DNA from: Saccharicrinis fermentans DSM 9555 = JCM 21142
GTDB taxonomy: Bacteria; Bacteroidota; Bacteroidia; Bacteroidales; Marinilabiliaceae
NCBI RefSeq assembly: GCF_000517085.1
Contig: NZ_KI912107.1
Span: forward strand, 1,178,398-1,242,397
Length of the DNA stretch: 64,000 nt
Direction: 5' to 3'
Shown here: in pieces, positions 47,668 through 55,793 of the stretch
Numbering within the stretch: position 1 is the first letter of the stretch
How the letters are laid out: every line of letters starts with the position of its first letter
Notes under the pieces: generated by a model
What the model saw: only the letters and a program-made list of their open reading frames with translations
The model's database searches: none
What the model was told of the DNA's origin: nothing
Position numbers and translations under genes: made by a program

Positions 47668-48135
47668 ATGACTACCATAGTAATTATACTGCTTATTTTA
47701 TTGGGGCTCTTCTTATTGGTTCTGGAGTTTTTTGTGTTGCCTGGCATTACCTTTGCTGGCATTGGAGGTACATTATTTATTGGTGCTGGAATTTTTATGG
47801 CTTACAATGAGTTTGGGACTACGGGTGGAAATGCTACCTTAGTTGCAACCATGCTAATTATGGTGCTCGCCATCGTTTGGTCACTTCGTTCTGGTACATG
47901 GAATAAATTAATGCTCAAAGCGTCTGTTGATGGTCAGGTGGAGGTGAAAGAGGATAAGGATATTTGTGTAGGCGACGAAGCGGTGTCCATTACCCGATTA
48001 AATCCAGTAGGAAAAGCTAGTGTAAATAATATTATTATTGAAGCAAGATGTCCGGGTCATTTTGTGGATGAGAATACAATTCTTGAAGTTCAGAAAGTTT
48101 TTAAAACTTATATAATCGTTAAACCTAAAAGTTGA
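47668..48135 (+). CDS. NfeD-family membrane protein
   Basis: A 155-residue protein with two to three hydrophobic helices (residues about 1-75; [17 protein letters not shown]) and a C-terminal OB-like NfeD domain (about 90-153, with [20 protein letters not shown]). This short type lacks the ClpP-like protease domain. NfeD and the flotillin FloA work together in membrane microdomains; the floA gene starts 5 bp downstream, which supports a pair. Confidence 0.88.
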   Translation: MTTIVIILLILLGLFLLVLEFFVLPGITFAGIGGTLFIGAGIFMAYNEFGTTGGNATLVATMLIMVLAIVWSLRSGTWNKLMLKASVDGQVEVKEDKDICVGDEAVSITRLNPVGKASVNNIIIEARCPGHFVDENTILEVQKVFKTYIIVKPKS

Positions 48136-48139
48136 TATT

Positions 48140-49126
48140 ATGATGGAAGGCTTAGGATTTTTTGGCCTGTTAGCAGTCATTATTGTACTGTTTTTTTTAT
48201 TTCTGTATTATGTGCCTGTCTTACTTTGGTTTTCAGCCTTGGTTTCAGGAGTGCGTATTTCCCTAATTCAGTTGGTATTGATGCGGGTTCGTAAAGTGCC
48301 ACCTTCGGTGATTGTACGTGCCTTGATTGAAGCCAATAAAGCTGGGATAAATAGCATTAAGCGTGATGAACTGGAGGCCCACTATTTAGCGGGGGGGCAC
48401 GTGACCAGTGTAGTACATGCATTGGTATCTGCTGCAAAGGCAAATATAGACCTTACATTTCAAATGGCAACGGCTATTGATTTGGCCGGACGTGATGTGT
48501 TTGAGGCGGTTCAAATGTCGGTTAACCCAAAGGTGATTGACACACCTCCAGTTGCAGCCGTTGCAAAGGATGGTATTCAGTTGATCGCAAAGGCGAGGGT
48601 AACTGTGCGTGCCAGTATTAAACAATTGGTGGGGGGTGCCGGTGAAGAAACGGTTCTTGCCCGTGTTGGTGAAGGTATTGTGTCATCTATTGGATCATCC
48701 ATGTCGCACAAAGGTGTACTGGAAAACCCGGATTCTATTTCTAAAGTAGTTTTGGAAAAAGGATTGGATGCAGGTACTGCATTCGAAATTCTTTCTATTG
48801 ATATTGCGGATGTGGACATAGGTAAAAATATTGGTGCGGTGCTTCAAATAGACCAGGCTGATGCTGATAAAAATATTGCTCAGGCGAAAGCTGAAGAACG
48901 AAGAGCAATGGCTGTGGCATTAGAACAGGAAATGAAAGCCAAAGCACAAGAAGCTAGAGCCAAGGTGATCGAAGCTGAAGCAGAGGTTCCATTGGCCATG
49001 GCAGATGCCTTTAGAAAAGGTAATTTGGGAGTGATGGATTATCTAAAAATGAAAAATGTGGAAGCAGATACTTCCATGAGAGACGCCATTTCTAAATCAC
49101 CTTCGGACAAACCGAATAAAAAATAA
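48140..49126 (+). CDS. floA: Flotillin-like protein FloA
   Basis: A 328-residue flotillin-like protein (formerly UPF0365) that organises membrane microdomains. One N-terminal hairpin helix (residues about 5-45) anchors it. The SPFH/PHB domain follows with [18 protein letters not shown] and [18 protein letters not shown]. The C-terminal third is a helical, Ala/Glu-rich oligomerisation region ([20 protein letters not shown]). It is coupled to nfeD and closed by a strong terminator. Confidence 0.93.
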   Translation: MMEGLGFFGLLAVIIVLFFLFLYYVPVLLWFSALVSGVRISLIQLVLMRVRKVPPSVIVRALIEANKAGINSIKRDELEAHYLAGGHVTSVVHALVSAAKANIDLTFQMATAIDLAGRDVFEAVQMSVNPKVIDTPPVAAVAKDGIQLIAKARVTVRASIKQLVGGAGEETVLARVGEGIVSSIGSSMSHKGVLENPDSISKVVLEKGLDAGTAFEILSIDIADVDIGKNIGAVLQIDQADADKNIAQAKAEERRAMAVALEQEMKAKAQEARAKVIEAEAEVPLAMADAFRKGNLGVMDYLKMKNVEADTSMRDAISKSPSDKPNKK

Positions 49127-49130
49127 AAAA

Positions 49131-49163
49131 AAACAAAGGGGCTTCGTTAGCCCCTTTGTTTTT
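49131..49163 (+). terminator. Terminator of the clpS-nfeD-floA unit
   Basis: ACAAAGGGGCT and AGCCCCTTTGT form a perfect stem around TCGTT, followed by TTTTT, a few bases after the floA stop. The A-run upstream would also allow action on the other strand. Confidence 0.85.
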
Positions 49164-49256
49164 GTAATACAATTTGTTACAAAAACTGAACAAGACAGGG
49201 CGGAAAAATTGCCTATTTTTTTTTATAAAATGTATTGCAGCATTAAAACATTTTCC

Positions 49257-49264
49257 TACATTTG
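49257..49264 (+). promoter_or_regulatory. Promoter of the tRNA cluster
   Basis: TACATTTG matches the -7 box TAnnTTTG and lies about 64 bases before tRNA-Ser. No clear -33 TTTG is seen. It is well placed to drive the three tRNAs. Confidence 0.5.
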
Positions 49265-49327
49265 CACTCGCAATAACGAAATAAGTGTTGCATACTGAGC
49301 TTGAAAAGTGAGGCTCTGAGTAGTATT

Positions 49328-49422
<95 letters not shown>

Positions 49423-49447
49423 ATTGTAATATCAAAGAAAACATCAA

Positions 49448-49522
49448 CGGGGTGTAGCGCAGTCCGGTTAGCGCACCTGGTTTGGGACCAGGGGGTCGGG
49501 AGTTCGAATCTCTCCACCCCGA
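49448..49522 (+). tRNA. tRNA-Pro (TGG), copy 1
   Basis: The acceptor CGGGGTG pairs with CACCCCG. The anticodon stem CCTGG/CCAGG encloses TTTGGGA, with anticodon TGG for proline codons CCN. The T arm is intact (TCGGGAGTTCGAATCTCTCCA region), and CCA is not encoded. It is identical over all 75 bases to the second copy that begins 107 bp later. Confidence 0.95.
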
Positions 49523-49554
49523 CAGATTTTTTTGATGATATTGTGTAATTGTTT

Positions 49555-49629
49555 CGGGGTGTAGCGCAGTCCGGTTAGCGCACCTGGTTTGGGACCAGGG
49601 GGTCGGGAGTTCGAATCTCTCCACCCCGA
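49555..49629 (+). tRNA. tRNA-Pro (TGG), copy 2
   Basis: A 75-base exact duplicate of the upstream tRNA-Pro. Only the flanks differ. It is the last conserved gene before the integrase, so it is the likely insertion target of the element that follows, or a copy regenerated by integration. A strong terminator lies 24 bp downstream. Confidence 0.95.
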
Positions 49630-49652
49630 CGAAACAAATATTAGTTTGTATC

Positions 49653-49690
49653 AAAAGCTTGTAAACTGTATGGTTTACAAGCTTTTTTGT
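49653..49690 (+). terminator. Terminator after the tRNA cluster
   Basis: AAAGCTTGTAAAC and GTTTACAAGCTTT form a 13-bp perfect stem around TGTATG, followed by TTTTGTTTTTT. Confidence 0.85.
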
Positions 49691-49732
49691 TTTTTAGTAA
49701 ATTAGTTTAAACTAATATAATACATATTTGAG

Positions 49733-50068
49733 GTGTAACTTGAGTGTAACCTAAGTTTTTTATACTTTTAAGTTACACTTGTAGATGTTGATAATTTATT
49801 CTGTTTTTAACTCGTTTTTAAGCCAAGTGTAACTTCCATTGATTTTGATTGATATTGATTGTGAAAAAATGACTTCAGGTGTAACCTGATGAAAATGATT
49901 TATTAACCACAATTAATTTATATGTCATGTCAGGCAATCAACTACTTTTTGTAAAGTTCTTTATAAGAGCGACTAAGAATGATCCTAGCATAGGGGTATT
50001 GTACCTTCGGATATCTTATAATGCTAAGAGAGTGGACTTTTCTTTTAACCATCGTGTAAGTGTAACTT
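49733..50068. repeat. Six GTGTAAC repeats: candidate integrase arm sites
   Basis: The motif A/G-GTGTAACYT occurs at 49733-49740, 49744-49752, 49771-49778 (inverted), 49825-49835, 49879-49887 and 50058-50068. The last copy lies inside the start of the integrase gene. Several short copies in direct and inverted order next to a tyrosine recombinase and a tRNA are the usual layout of arm-type binding sites for integrase or excisionase. Confidence 0.6.
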
Positions 50069-51189
50069 CTTGGGATCGTAAGAGTGATTTAGTAAAGTCG
50101 AGCGGGAAAGATTATCTGCGTATTAATAGAGCTATAGTTTCAGCAAAGACTAAGATTTATAGTATCTATGAAAAGTTGAGATATGAAGAAAAGCTAATTA
50201 CAGCAGAGATTCTGAAAAATATGTTTTTAGGAAGTAAAGAGGAGGGTAAAACTCTTTTATATCTTATGCAATATCATAATGAGTCACAGTCTAATATTTT
50301 GAGTCCTGGAACACTAAAAAATTATTTTACGACAGAGAAGTATCTGATAACTTATCTAAATGAAATTAAGAGGGTGGATGATATCTATCTTAGAGATCTA
50401 AATTATCAATTTATAACTGAGTTTGAGGCTTATTTGAGAAGTTATAAACCGATAGATCATCATAAGGCTTTATCAAATAATGGGGTGATGAAGCATTTGG
50501 AAAGGTTGCGGAAAGTGACTAGTATGGCTGTACGTTTAGGTTGGCTGGAAAAGGATCCTTTTGAAAAGTATAAGTTATCTTTCGTGAAGGTTGATCGCGA
50601 GTTTTTAACTGATAGGGAGCTTGAGATATTGAGGGAGAAAAGGTTTCGGATTAAAAGGCTGCAGTTTGTGAAAGATTTATTTGTTTTTTCGTGTTATACT
50701 GGTTTGTCTTATATCGATGTGCATAATTTAAAGCGCGATAATTTGATTTTAGGTATTGATGGCGAGTATTGGATCCAGACCATTAGACAAAAGACTCATA
50801 TGGTTGTTAATATTCCGATTTTACCCGTTGCGTGGGGAATTATTAATAAGTATATGGATGATCCAAGAGCTGTTAATAATGGGACTGTTTTTCCAAGATT
50901 ATCGAATCAGAGGTTGAATAGTTATTTGAAAGAGGTTGCTGATTTGTGTGGAATATCTAAGACTTTAACGTTTCATATGGCTCGACATACGTTTGCTACA
51001 ACTGTTACCTTGAGTAATGGAGTGCCTATTGAAACGGTTAGTAAGGTGTTAGGGCATAGTAATTTATCGACAACCATGATTTATGCGAGGGTGTTGAAGG
51101 ATAAGATAAGTGCTGATATGAAAGATTTGAAGCAGGTGTTGCAAAATAAAGAGGATAATACGGGGTTGAACAGGCATGTTAATAGATAA
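49927..51189 (+). CDS. Tyrosine recombinase / integrase (IntDOT-like group)
   Basis: A 420-residue site-specific integrase with an N-terminal arm-binding domain, a SAM-like core-binding domain (about residues 110-210) and a C-terminal catalytic domain (about 225-400). The catalytic H-x-x-R is in FHMARHTFAT, the H of GHSNLS follows, and the nucleophile Tyr is in TTMIYARV. The first Arg is replaced: the box reads CYTGLSYIDVHNL, the Ser-type variant known from the CTnDOT integrase. The ATG at 49927 is used; ATG at 49922 is out of frame. Its place right after tRNA-Pro suggests integration there. Confidence 0.93.
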   Translation: MSGNQLLFVKFFIRATKNDPSIGVLYLRISYNAKRVDFSFNHRVSVTSWDRKSDLVKSSGKDYLRINRAIVSAKTKIYSIYEKLRYEEKLITAEILKNMFLGSKEEGKTLLYLMQYHNESQSNILSPGTLKNYFTTEKYLITYLNEIKRVDDIYLRDLNYQFITEFEAYLRSYKPIDHHKALSNNGVMKHLERLRKVTSMAVRLGWLEKDPFEKYKLSFVKVDREFLTDRELEILREKRFRIKRLQFVKDLFVFSCYTGLSYIDVHNLKRDNLILGIDGEYWIQTIRQKTHMVVNIPILPVAWGIINKYMDDPRAVNNGTVFPRLSNQRLNSYLKEVADLCGISKTLTFHMARHTFATTVTLSNGVPIETVSKVLGHSNLSTTMIYARVLKDKISADMKDLKQVLQNKEDNTGLNRHVNR

Positions 51190-51286
51190 TTTTTGATCAG
51201 TATTGTTGGCATTTAGTCGTTGAATTATTATGTTTATGGTTGGGATCTCTACAAATCAACCATTTTATATTCAAACAGACTGAAAA

Positions 51287-52447
51287 ATGCCGTACTTATT
51301 GGAACAATTTGAAAGGGTTGTTGAGTATATCGGCAACCCTAAAAACTGTGGTGTTAAATTTCAATTTGAGAACGAAAAGCAACTCGTTTATAGCATAAGT
51401 TTATTTGATTTAAAGCAAGGTTTGTTGCTTTTGGCTGCATCTAAAGCCTTGCCGGGTATTGTGTGTCAGCAGGTACGATTGTATCAGAGTAGTTCGATAA
51501 GAATGCTAAAGCGTTTGCATGATAGACCTGATTGTTGTTGTTACTCATCAAGGTGTTGGGGTGATATTTTTTATGGGGTTGTGAATACACTTATTAGTTT
51601 CATCAACTTTTTGCATATGCAATTTCCGGAGTATTTTGATAAAGAGTTGATTGCTCCGGCGCTCTACTATGATTACTATAGGGTTCGTTTTAAAGATAAA
51701 GTAGAGAAGATATTGAAATTAAAGGTTGATGCTGAAAAGCTTGAATCTATAAAGAAGGTTGTTGATTATTTTAAGGAGTTGGGGTATACAAATTGTTCGT
51801 TTAGAAGAATCTGGTATATTGATAAACTACTTTCTAAGATCAATACAAAGATTTGTAATGAGCATGTAATGGGTGATAAATTTGAAGAATTAGTTAAGCT
51901 GATTATTTCGTATAATTTTAATTCAACAGAGGTTTATCATCAAATCATTGAATGGATCAAGCGCGATTTAGCCATGGAGACCAATGTGAATGCTGTGTTT
52001 GAAAAGTTACAATGTTATAAAAAGCAAGTATCGCAGATTATGGTGATAAAAGGCGATGGTTTTTCGCGTAAATCAAAAAAATTAAAAATATCGATTATTA
52101 ATTGGATCAATAAGGAAATGAATTCATTTACTTATCAGGTTCATATATTTGATGAGGTTAAGAAGGTAAAGGAACCGGAGCAACCCTATATTAGGCCTCA
52201 AAAAATACAGACTAATTTATCTGTTGCTGAGATAGCATGTGTGCTTAGGCAGTTCATTGAAGTGGGTATTATATACGCAGATAACAAAAAAGAAATCTTT
52301 AGATTGGTTTCTGAGATTTTTGCATCAAAGCATAATCATCAAATATCATATAAGAGCTTAAATAATAACTTTTTTAATATTGAACTTTCCACATATAAAT
52401 CAACCAAACAGCTGTTTCTTAAACTTTTCAGGTCCATCGAAGAATGA
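51287..52447 (+). CDS. RteC-like protein of the integrative element
   Basis: A 386-residue protein that I cannot name with certainty. Its last 90 residues (LSVAEIACVLRQFIEVGIIYADNKKE, then ISYKSLNNNFFN) resemble the C-terminal region of RteC, a regulator of Bacteroides conjugative-transposon excision. The N-terminal 300 residues are helical and Lys-rich, with a Cys pair near residue 84 (DCCCYSSRCW). The gene sits directly after the integrase, where such regulators occur. The resemblance is by eye only. It could instead be a replication or relaxation accessory. Confidence 0.5.
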   Translation: MPYLLEQFERVVEYIGNPKNCGVKFQFENEKQLVYSISLFDLKQGLLLLAASKALPGIVCQQVRLYQSSSIRMLKRLHDRPDCCCYSSRCWGDIFYGVVNTLISFINFLHMQFPEYFDKELIAPALYYDYYRVRFKDKVEKILKLKVDAEKLESIKKVVDYFKELGYTNCSFRRIWYIDKLLSKINTKICNEHVMGDKFEELVKLIISYNFNSTEVYHQIIEWIKRDLAMETNVNAVFEKLQCYKKQVSQIMVIKGDGFSRKSKKLKISIINWINKEMNSFTYQVHIFDEVKKVKEPEQPYIRPQKIQTNLSVAEIACVLRQFIEVGIIYADNKKEIFRLVSEIFASKHNHQISYKSLNNNFFNIELSTYKSTKQLFLKLFRSIEE

Positions 52448-52537
52448 TATGATTTGGATATACATTTTATGGTTTAGGTATCTTAAAAGTTTGTGGTTAA
52501 AAAAAAATATCCTTGTAACTTGTTGATAATCTATGGG

Positions 52538-52567
52538 GTTGTTGGGGGTTGTACAACCCCCAACAAC
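52538..52567. repeat. Perfect 30-bp palindrome with T-run
   Basis: GTTGTTGGGGGTTGT (52538-52552) is followed at once by its exact reverse complement ACAACCCCCAACAAC (52553-52567), then by TGTTTTTG. It lies in the 177-bp gap between the RteC-like gene and the HTH gene. It could be a terminator, or a single-strand initiation or recognition hairpin of the element; sequence alone does not decide. Confidence 0.8.
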
Positions 52568-52624
52568 TGTTTTTGTATTGCTTTTGTATTTTTCTTTGTG
52601 TCATATCAATATTAATCAATAAAT

Positions 52625-52894
52625 ATGGCAACAGAAATTATTACAACAGACGATTTGCGGGAGTTTAAAATTGAACTTCTGGAAGAATTTGAGAAGCTTC
52701 TCAAACAGAACTCAGGGAGTCAGCAAAAGAAATGGTTGAAATCCTATGAGGTGAAGGAACTTTTAAATGTGTCTTCTGGTACACTTCAACATTTGCGAGT
52801 GAGTGGTATGCTGCCCTATACGAAAGTTGGAGGTACCATCTATTACGATTACCAAGATATTCAGAATATGATTACTCAAAACAAATGTGGGTAA
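52625..52894 (+). CDS. Small helix-turn-helix protein (excisionase-like)
   Basis: An 89-residue protein with an N-terminal helical stretch and a MerR/HTH_17-type winged helix (residues about 39-85: WLKSYEVKELLNVSSGTLQHLRVSG, with the wing LPYTKVGGTIYYDYQDI). Such proteins in Bacteroidota elements act as excision or regulatory factors. It is the first gene of a cluster with the replication proteins, 21 bp before the DnaD-like gene. Confidence 0.8.
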   Translation: MATEIITTDDLREFKIELLEEFEKLLKQNSGSQQKKWLKSYEVKELLNVSSGTLQHLRVSGMLPYTKVGGTIYYDYQDIQNMITQNKCG

Positions 52895-52915
52895 TGCTTT
52901 TTCAAACAATAGGTT

Positions 52916-53623
52916 ATGAACTTCATCCAACATTTGCTGGATGCGTTTGCGAAAATGGACAGGGAAAAGCTTCTGAAAGCATATCATGTAAGCCTTTATA
53001 TTTCACTGTTTAGGATATGGAACCGCAACCGTTTCGATAATCCCATTTGGGTAAATCGAGATGAGTTAAAAACTATGTCAAAGATTGGGTCTAATAATAC
53101 TTACTACAAGGCTCTTAAAACATTGGAGGATTGTGGTTTTATTAAGTATACTCCCTCTTTTGATCCGCAGGTAGCTAGTAAAGTTTACCTGTACACTTTT
53201 GATATAGGTACCTGTACACCACCTATATCAAAAGTGAACCCTTTATATAAACATATAAAACATATATACTCTATATATAGTAATGAAGAAAATCAAAATG
53301 AGATGAAAGAAACTAATATGAATGATAAGCCTAAAAAAGCGTTTCAGAAACCACCAATTGAGCATATTCAAATCTATTTTGAACAAAAAGGTTATTCGGA
53401 AATTGAAGCGCAACGATTTTTTAATTATTACGAAAGCAATGGCTGGATGGTAGGAGGTAGATCGGAAATGAAAGATTGGAAAGCAGCTGCTCGTAATTGG
53501 ATGCTCAATATTCAGCGTTATCGAGAAAATTCATTTGAGAAGAAAGGAACCAATGGACAGGCCAAAATAGCATCGAAGGAACAAAGGAATTTTTCTGCGC
53601 GGAATTACAATGAACCTCTTTGA
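52916..53623 (+). CDS. DnaD-like replication initiation protein
   Basis: A 235-residue protein with an N-terminal winged-helix region (residues about 20-100; ISLFRIWNRNRFDNPIWVNR, then NTYYKALKTLEDCGFIKYTP). A linker and a C-terminal element (IQIYFEQKGYSEIEAQRFFNYY, then WKAAARNWM) follow. The C-terminal element is typical of phage and plasmid replication organisers that recruit the helicase loader. The linker codons (about 53187-53283) coincide with direct and inverted repeats and an AT-rich run, like an origin inside its own initiator gene. The next gene is a DnaC-like ATPase, 30 bp away, which fits a two-part initiator and loader module. Confidence 0.72.
   Translation: MNFIQHLLDAFAKMDREKLLKAYHVSLYISLFRIWNRNRFDNPIWVNRDELKTMSKIGSNNTYYKALKTLEDCGFIKYTPSFDPQVASKVYLYTFDIGTCTPPISKVNPLYKHIKHIYSIYSNEENQNEMKETNMNDKPKKAFQKPPIEHIQIYFEQKGYSEIEAQRFFNYYESNGWMVGGRSEMKDWKAAARNWMLNIQRYRENSFEKKGTNGQAKIASKEQRNFSARNYNEPL
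53187..53283 (+). other. Candidate replication origin inside the DnaD-like gene
   Basis: A perfect 16-bp inverted repeat pairs CACTTTTGATATAGGT (53194-53209) with ACCTATATCAAAAGTG (53221-53236). ACCTGTACA occurs twice in direct orientation (53187-53195 and 53210-53218). An AT-rich run with several TATATA steps (53241-53283) follows. No T-run follows the stem, and it lies mid-gene, so it is not a terminator. Phage lambda and others carry origins within initiator genes in this manner. Confidence 0.5.
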
Positions 53624-53656
53624 ATTTTTTAAATATGGAAATTAAAAATAAGCGTG

Positions 53657-54304
53657 ATGTTTTACCATATCCACGATAACTGTATCGTCTATAACTATCA
53701 AAAGAGCCTCGATTTTATAGTAAAGAAGGGTAGGGAGATATATGGTGATTGTTTTTGTTTAGCGCATGAGGATATGCCTATTATTCGAAAATTGTTTGTT
53801 TACATGATTCGGGATAAAAATCTAATGGCTGAGGAAGGTTTAGATTCGCGAAAAGGCATAATGCTATGTGGACCTATTGGGGTAGGAAAAACTTCTTTGA
53901 TGCATTTATTGAGGTTGATTTTGCCAGAAAGCAAAAGCTATATGATAAAATCATGTAGAGATATCAGTTTTGAATTTCATAGAGATGGTTATGATGTAAT
54001 TGACAGATATAGTAAAAAAAGTCTCAAGTTTAATCATGGAATAAAGAAAAAACAGACCATCTGTTTTGATGACTTGGGAGCGGAGCAAAACTTAAAACAT
54101 TTTGGCAATGAATGCAATGTGTTGTCTGAAATATTATTATCGAGATATGATTTGTTTATTTCCGATCATCTGATGACCCATATAACTACAAACCTAAATG
54201 CTACTGAGATAGAAAAGCAATATGGAGTTAGGGTAAGAAGCCGTTTAAGAGAAATGATGAATGTGGTTTCTTTTCCGGATGAGGCACCAGATAAGCGTAG
54301 ATAA
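53657..54304 (+). CDS. DnaC-like helicase-loader ATPase
   Basis: A 215-residue AAA+ ATPase. Walker A is GPIGVGKTS (about residues 75-83) and Walker B is CFDDLGAE. The sensor region (HITTNLNATEIEKQYG) and the Arg-finger-like RVRSRLREM follow, as in DnaC/IstB-type loaders. I use the ATG at 53657; a GTG one codon upstream is in frame. It directly follows the DnaD-like gene and probably loads the host DnaB helicase at the element's origin. Confidence 0.78.
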   Translation: MFYHIHDNCIVYNYQKSLDFIVKKGREIYGDCFCLAHEDMPIIRKLFVYMIRDKNLMAEEGLDSRKGIMLCGPIGVGKTSLMHLLRLILPESKSYMIKSCRDISFEFHRDGYDVIDRYSKKSLKFNHGIKKKQTICFDDLGAEQNLKHFGNECNVLSEILLSRYDLFISDHLMTHITTNLNATEIEKQYGVRVRSRLREMMNVVSFPDEAPDKRR

Positions 54305-54316
54305 AATAGATTTGTT

Positions 54317-54877
54317 ATGAAGAAAAATTTATTAAAATCAACTTTATTACAAAAAGGACTTCCTCTATTGGCTAATGTACTTACTGGAGGAACAGCCAAG
54401 CCGGCTTTTGAAGTGGTGAAATCGATATTGGGTTTAAAGGTTAATGATGACGATGGTTTTTTAGAGGAGTTAACTCAAAAGCCTGACCTCATCGAGAAAC
54501 TCAGAGAATTTGAGCTTAATCAAGAGTTAGAGCTTCAAAAATTAGCTTTACAATCAACTCGCTTAGAGATTGAAGAATCAAAAGCGTATTTACTAGATAA
54601 GCAGAGTGCACGTTTAAGAGAAACGCAGTTGGCACAGGCGACGGGACAACGTGATTGGTTAATGTTGTCGTTGGCGATTGTTGTCGTAATAGGATTTTTT
54701 AGCCTGATTTCTATCATGATATTAGGCGATAATGCTCAAAAAGTGACCAATAATGGACCCGTCAATCAATTGTTTGGAGCTTTGGTTGCAGGGTTTAGTA
54801 TGGTACTATCGTACTTTTTTGGATCGAGTAAAAGTTCGGCAGATAAAAATAAAACGATTGCTAATCAAAGGATATAA
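54317..54877 (+). CDS. Holin-like small membrane protein
   Basis: A 186-residue protein. The first part (residues about 1-60) has LPLLANVLTGGTAKPAFEVV, followed by a long charged coiled-coil-like stretch (65-110, with FELNQELELQKLALQSTRLE). Two hydrophobic helices follow: residues about 115-135 (WLMLSLAIVVVIGFFSLISI) and 150-170 (LFGALVAGFSMVLSYFFGS), with a polar tail. This layout matches the holin-of-3TMs type seen in prophages of Bacteroidota and gene transfer agents. It could instead be a structural membrane protein. The following DUF5675 gene supports a phage-like context. Confidence 0.6.
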   Translation: MKKNLLKSTLLQKGLPLLANVLTGGTAKPAFEVVKSILGLKVNDDDGFLEELTQKPDLIEKLREFELNQELELQKLALQSTRLEIEESKAYLLDKQSARLRETQLAQATGQRDWLMLSLAIVVVIGFFSLISIMILGDNAQKVTNNGPVNQLFGALVAGFSMVLSYFFGSSKSSADKNKTIANQRI

Positions 54878-54884
54878 GTTTATT

Positions 54885-55346
54885 ATGGATTTAACAGTTT
54901 TACGTTATAGTTCAGGGGCAGACAGTACCCTGGGCTTGTTGTATATGGATCGAAAATTTGCTTGTTATACCCTTGAAGATGAACATCGGGAGAAGAAAGT
55001 GTATGGAGAAACCAGGATACCTGCAGGTAGGTATCGGGTTGTACTCAGAACAGTAGGCTCTCATCATGAGCGTTACAAGCAAAAGTTCCCAGAGTTTCAC
55101 AAAGGTATGCTACACATTACCAACGTACCTAATTTTACAGATATCCTGATTCATATAGGAAATACAGATGATGATACAGCTGGTTGTCTGCTAGTGGGAG
55201 AATCGAGTTATTCAAATGTAAATCAACCAGGGAGAATTAATAGTAGTACAGTGGCTTATAAAAGAATTTATCCCATCATTGTTAGTGCATTAGAAAAAGG
55301 CGATGAGGTTTGGATAAGCTATTTGGATGAGGTAAATTTTGAATGA
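54885..55346 (+). CDS. DUF5675 family protein
   Basis: A 153-residue protein. I start it at the ATG at 54885 (MDLTVLRYSSGADSTLGLLY), seven bases after the holin-like gene; the longer frame from 54753 would overlap that gene. The conserved elements are ACYTLEDEHREKKVYGETRIPAG, the FHKGMLHITNVPNFTDILIHIG stretch, the DDTAGCLLVG motif and the terminal YPIIVSAL. The DUF5675 family is found in phages and in Bacteroidota mobile elements. The G-E-T-R-I-P-x-G and HxxN/IHIGNTxxDTxGCxLVG pattern resembles L,D-transpeptidase-like folds, but this is unproven. Confidence 0.75.
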   Translation: MDLTVLRYSSGADSTLGLLYMDRKFACYTLEDEHREKKVYGETRIPAGRYRVVLRTVGSHHERYKQKFPEFHKGMLHITNVPNFTDILIHIGNTDDDTAGCLLVGESSYSNVNQPGRINSSTVAYKRIYPIIVSALEKGDEVWISYLDEVNFE

Positions 55347-55412
55347 ATATAAACTGGACTAAAATGAATGAGATTTGAGAATGGGGAGTGATAAATAAGG
55401 AAAAGGGATCAT

Positions 55413-55616
55413 TTAATCATAGAGATATTCTTGAATGATTTCAATTGAAATGCCAGAGTATTGGGCAAATTCTTTAACCGTGATGAATTGATGTTTCTCT
55501 TTTCCTAATTCCTTTTTCATTTTTGTTAAGAGTCGTTGAGCGGATTTTTCACTTTTCCCGGTTATTCTTTGAATATCTTTAGGATAAATGCAAATCCGTT
55601 TTAGTTTAATGTCCAT
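55413..55616 (-). CDS. Small DNA-binding-like protein
   Basis: A 67-residue protein with two helix-turn-helix-like segments: IYPKDIQRITGKSEKSAQRLLTK and FITVKEFAQYSGISIEIIQ. It is divergent from the gene at 55794, and the gap holds repeats (see the operator feature), which fits a local repressor. Small proteins of this type recur in Bacteroidota mobile elements. Function not known. Confidence 0.65.
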   Translation of the reverse strand: MDIKLKRICIYPKDIQRITGKSEKSAQRLLTKMKKELGKEKHQFITVKEFAQYSGISIEIIQEYLYD

Positions 55617-55633
55617 GATGCATTATCGATGCT

Positions 55634-55679
55634 TTATCTATACTGTATTCATACTTTTGTATGGTTTAATCTATACTCT
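55634..55679. promoter_or_regulatory. Operator/promoter region between divergent genes
   Basis: TTTATCTATACTGTA and TTTAATCTATACTCTA (about 55633-55647 and 55664-55679) form an imperfect direct repeat. Between them TACTTTTG (55652-55659) matches the TAnnTTTG -7 box on the plus strand, inside CATAC-TTTT-GTATG. The gap to the next ATG (55794) is about 135 bases. Downstream GGTCAAAAC/GGTCAAAAA occurs in tandem at about 55699-55715. Confidence 0.4.
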
Positions 55680-55793
55680 AAGATAATGAAAATTTAGGGT
55701 CAAAACGGTCAAAAAGGGACAAATTGGACACTGTAATTTGCAAATAAGGTGATAATGCTATTACATTAAAGGTGTTGTTTAAATTTGTTGATT

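Noticed and set aside
54753-54884. N-terminal extension of the DUF5675 ORF
   Set aside because: The extension overlaps the end of the holin-like gene in another frame; the ATG at 54885 gives the normal family start.
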